Source of the DNA: Mollicutes bacterium
GTDB taxonomy: Bacteria > Bacillota_I > Bacilli_A > RF39 > UBA660
Length of the DNA stretch: 8,490 bases
NCBI GenBank assembly: GCA_003566505.1
Contig: PXDA01000071.1
Span: 1 to 8,490 of the forward strand
Direction of reading: 5' to 3'
Of this stretch, positions 6,358-8,490 are shown piece by piece (position 1 is the stretch's first letter; each line of letters begins with the position of its first letter). The position numbers and the translations under genes are program-made. The notes under the pieces are model-generated. The model was not told where the DNA came from and made no database searches. It saw only the letters and a program-made list of their open reading frames with translations.

Positions 6358-8490
6358 ATGAAGAAAAATTTACCAGTTGTTTTACTAAAAGGATTAGTTT
6401 TAATTCCGCATAATGATATTCGGTTAGAGTTTGATATGGAAGAAAGCAAAAAAGTTATTGAAACAGCCGAATATTTTCATAATAATGAGGTTTTTATTAT
6501 TAATGAAGATAATAAAAAAGTGGCTAGTTATGGTTTCCCGCAAATGGGTGTCATTGCTAAAATTGTTAATAAAGTGAAGTTACCTAATGGTAATTTACAA
6601 GTAATTATTCGGGGCTATACGCGGGCGACCGTTATGGAATATATTAATGCTGATACACCAGAAAATATTGAAGTTATTGCGCAAAAATTTGAAGAACCAA
6701 CAATTAAAAAGGAGACAGAAACTAAATTAGTTCAACAAATATATGATGAAGTCGATCATTATGTGCGTAATATTCCATATATTAATAATAAAGTTTTAGA
6801 AGTATTAGCAAAAATCGATAATTTATCACGTCTTACTGATATGGTAGCCGCTTTTTTACCACTATCGCATAATCGTGCGATGATTTATATGATGCAAACT
6901 GATCCACAAAAAAGAGCGAAAATGATTTTAGAAGATTTAACGAAAGAAAAAGAGAAACTTAATATTGAAAAAGCGATTGATGTTAAAGTAAAATCAGAAT
7001 TAGATAAACATCAAAAAGAATATATTTTACGGGAAAAAATGAAAGTTATCAAAGAAGAATTAGGAGAAGGCAGTTCAAAAGAAGACGAACTGGCTGATTT
7101 GCGTGATCGTTTATTGAAATTAAAAGCCCCGCAAAGAATAAAAGATCGTGTTCAAACGGAGTTAAAACGTTATGAAATGCTGCCACCGACTTCACCGGAA
7201 GTACATATGGTATCTAATTATATTGATTGGTTAATGAACCTGCCCTGGCAAGAAAAAACGAAAGACAATGAAAATTTAAAGAATGTGGAAAAAGCTTTAG
7301 ATGATAGTCATTATGGTTTAGAAAAAGTTAAAACGAGAATTTTAGAATTTTTAGCAGTAAAGCAACAAACCAAAAGCTTACGTGGCCCCATTTTATGTTT
7401 AGTTGGACCACCAGGTGTTGGGAAAACTAGTTTAGCTTTTAGTATTGCCGAGGCAATCAAAAGAAAATTTGTTAAAATGTCGGTCGGGGGTGTCAATGAT
7501 GAGGCGGAATTAATTGGTCACCGCCGTGCTTATTTAGGATCATCACCGGGAAGAATTATTCAAGGAATTAAAAAAGCCGGCACTGCCAATCCTTTGTTTT
7601 TAATTGATGAAGTCGATAAAATGACAAAGGACATTAAAGGTGATCCAGCTAGTGTTTTATTAGAAGTGCTTGATCCGGAACAAAATCAATATTTTAGTGA
7701 TAATTATGTTGAAGAAACATTTGATCTCTCTGATGTTATGTTTATTACTACCGCTAATTATGTTGATCATATTCCCGAAGCATTACGTGATCGCTTGGAA
7801 GTAATTAATTTAGCGGGTTATACGGAATACGAAAAACTGTATATAGCCAAAAACCATCTCCTGCCCAAAATTTGTGATAATCATGGCTTAAAAAGAAAAA
7901 AAATATCTTTAAGTGATAAAGTCATTTTAGAAATTATTAATAACTATACAAGAGAAGCTGGTGTTCGTGAATTAGAACGACAATTATCACAAATTGTTCG
8001 TAAAATTGTTTATGACATGGTTATTAAGAAAAAAGAAAAAAATTATCAAATTACTAGTAAATCATTAATTAAATATTTAGGACAACCAAAATATTTTACT
8101 GATGAAAAAGTGTTGAAAAAAGATGTTGGTATCGTTAATGGTCTAGTGTATACTTATTTTGGTGGCGATATTATACCAATTGAAGTTAATTTATACAAAG
8201 GTGAAGGTAATTTGGTCTTAACTGGTTCATTAGGTGACGTTATGAAAGAAAGTGCGCAAATTGCGCTTGGTTATATTAAATCAAATCATAAAAAATATAA
8301 TATTGATTATGATAATATTGTTAAAAATAATATTCATATTCATGTGCCAGAGGGTGCGGTTAAAAAAGATGGACCTAGTGCTGGAATAGCAATCACAACG
8401 GGAATGATTAGTGTTTTAGGCAACTATGAAGTGCCAAGTGATGTCGCGATGACCGGTGAAATTACTTTGCGAGGCCGGGTTTTATCGATT
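6358..8490 (+). CDS. lon: ATP-dependent protease Lon (endopeptidase La), 3' end outside window
   Basis: 711 residues are present out of an expected 770 or so, and the frame is open at the right edge. ATG 6358 follows GGAGGTG (6347-6353). Domain order is the LonA one: N domain (about 5-190), helical linker (about 195-300, with YILREKMKVIKEELG), AAA+ module and protease domain. Walker A is GPPGVGKT (350-357), Walker B LFLIDE (413-418), sensor-1 Asn467 in ITTAN, arginine finger probably Arg479 in ALRDRLEVI, and sensor-2 Arg537 in GVRELER. The protease domain starts near 588 (KDVGIVNGL). Catalytic Ser674 lies in KDGPSAGIA. The Lys of the Ser-Lys dyad should fall a few residues past the edge, after TGEITLRGRVLSI. 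Lon is a cytosolic hexamer that unfolds and degrades damaged and some regulatory proteins. The N domain is divergent (LLKGLVLIPHNDIRLEF where many Lons have LRGLVVFPG), but nothing suggests inactivation. Confidence 0.96.
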   Translation, partial: MKKNLPVVLLKGLVLIPHNDIRLEFDMEESKKVIETAEYFHNNEVFIINEDNKKVASYGFPQMGVIAKIVNKVKLPNGNLQVIIRGYTRATVMEYINADTPENIEVIAQKFEEPTIKKETETKLVQQIYDEVDHYVRNIPYINNKVLEVLAKIDNLSRLTDMVAAFLPLSHNRAMIYMMQTDPQKRAKMILEDLTKEKEKLNIEKAIDVKVKSELDKHQKEYILREKMKVIKEELGEGSSKEDELADLRDRLLKLKAPQRIKDRVQTELKRYEMLPPTSPEVHMVSNYIDWLMNLPWQEKTKDNENLKNVEKALDDSHYGLEKVKTRILEFLAVKQQTKSLRGPILCLVGPPGVGKTSLAFSIAEAIKRKFVKMSVGGVNDEAELIGHRRAYLGSSPGRIIQGIKKAGTANPLFLIDEVDKMTKDIKGDPASVLLEVLDPEQNQYFSDNYVEETFDLSDVMFITTANYVDHIPEALRDRLEVINLAGYTEYEKLYIAKNHLLPKICDNHGLKRKKISLSDKVILEIINNYTREAGVRELERQLSQIVRKIVYDMVIKKKEKNYQITSKSLIKYLGQPKYFTDEKVLKKDVGIVNGLVYTYFGGDIIPIEVNLYKGEGNLVLTGSLGDVMKESAQIALGYIKSNHKKYNIDYDNIVKNNIHIHVPEGAVKKDGPSAGIAITTGMISVLGNYEVPSDVAMTGEITLRGRVLSI

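Noticed and set aside
7311..7496. - strand open frame opposite lon
   Set aside because: It lies across the conserved Walker A region of lon. The conserved coding strand explains it fully.
1..8490. Mobile elements, CRISPR arrays, tRNA or rRNA genes
   Set aside because: No transposase or integrase reading frame, spaced direct repeats, terminal inverted repeats or RNA-gene signatures were seen. The window is almost fully covered by ordinary genes.

Overview
The window reads as chromosome of a low-GC, wall-bearing Gram-positive bacterium, probably Bacilli or a close wall-containing relative of the Mollicutes. The DNA is strongly AT-rich by eye. Translation signals are strong AGGAGG/GGAGG-type Shine-Dalgarno sites, genes are tightly packed, and promoters are of sigma-A type. 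All Trp codons inside the genes are TGG, CGG is used for Arg, and none of the five visible stop codons is TGA. This fits the standard bacterial code rather than the Mycoplasma code. The genus cannot be named from this sequence alone.

Left part (1-4614, + strand): an operon-like run of four genes separated by 3 nt, a 1-nt overlap and 8 nt. The first is the C-terminal part of a secreted or membrane-anchored protein with two PASTA repeats. It is followed by an ABC ATPase, a large permease with two FtsX-type halves (8 predicted membrane segments and two big extracytoplasmic domains), and a second ABC ATPase. Both ATPases have complete catalytic motifs and belong to the LolD/MacB/FtsE-like class, so the likely product is a membrane 'mechanotransmission' type transporter with two different nucleotide-binding subunits. 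The PASTA protein suggests a cell-wall connection for the cluster, but substrate and role are unknown.

A perfect 10-bp hairpin flanked by A and T runs (4616-4639) closes this operon and, read on the other strand, also ends the converging gene.

Middle (4638-6239, - strand): a 533-residue membrane protein with three N-terminal membrane segments and a large outer domain. That domain contains recurring 'G-x-I-x-(5)-TG-(D/E)' units and a C-terminal segment that looks like a small OB-type beta barrel. I do not recognise a named function.

Right (6240-8490): a compact divergent promoter region of 118 nt. An extended -10 promoter drives the membrane protein leftwards. A near-consensus -35/-10 pair drives lon rightwards, with an 11-bp palindrome over the predicted start of transcription. 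The ATP-dependent protease gene lon runs off the right edge. Its N domain, AAA+ module and catalytic Ser are present, while the catalytic Lys would lie just beyond the window.

Overall this is mostly ordinary core chromosome. No mobile element, RNA gene, CRISPR array or clear defence system was seen. The points most worth a second look are the PASTA-protein/two-ATPase FtsX transporter operon and the unnamed membrane protein next to lon.
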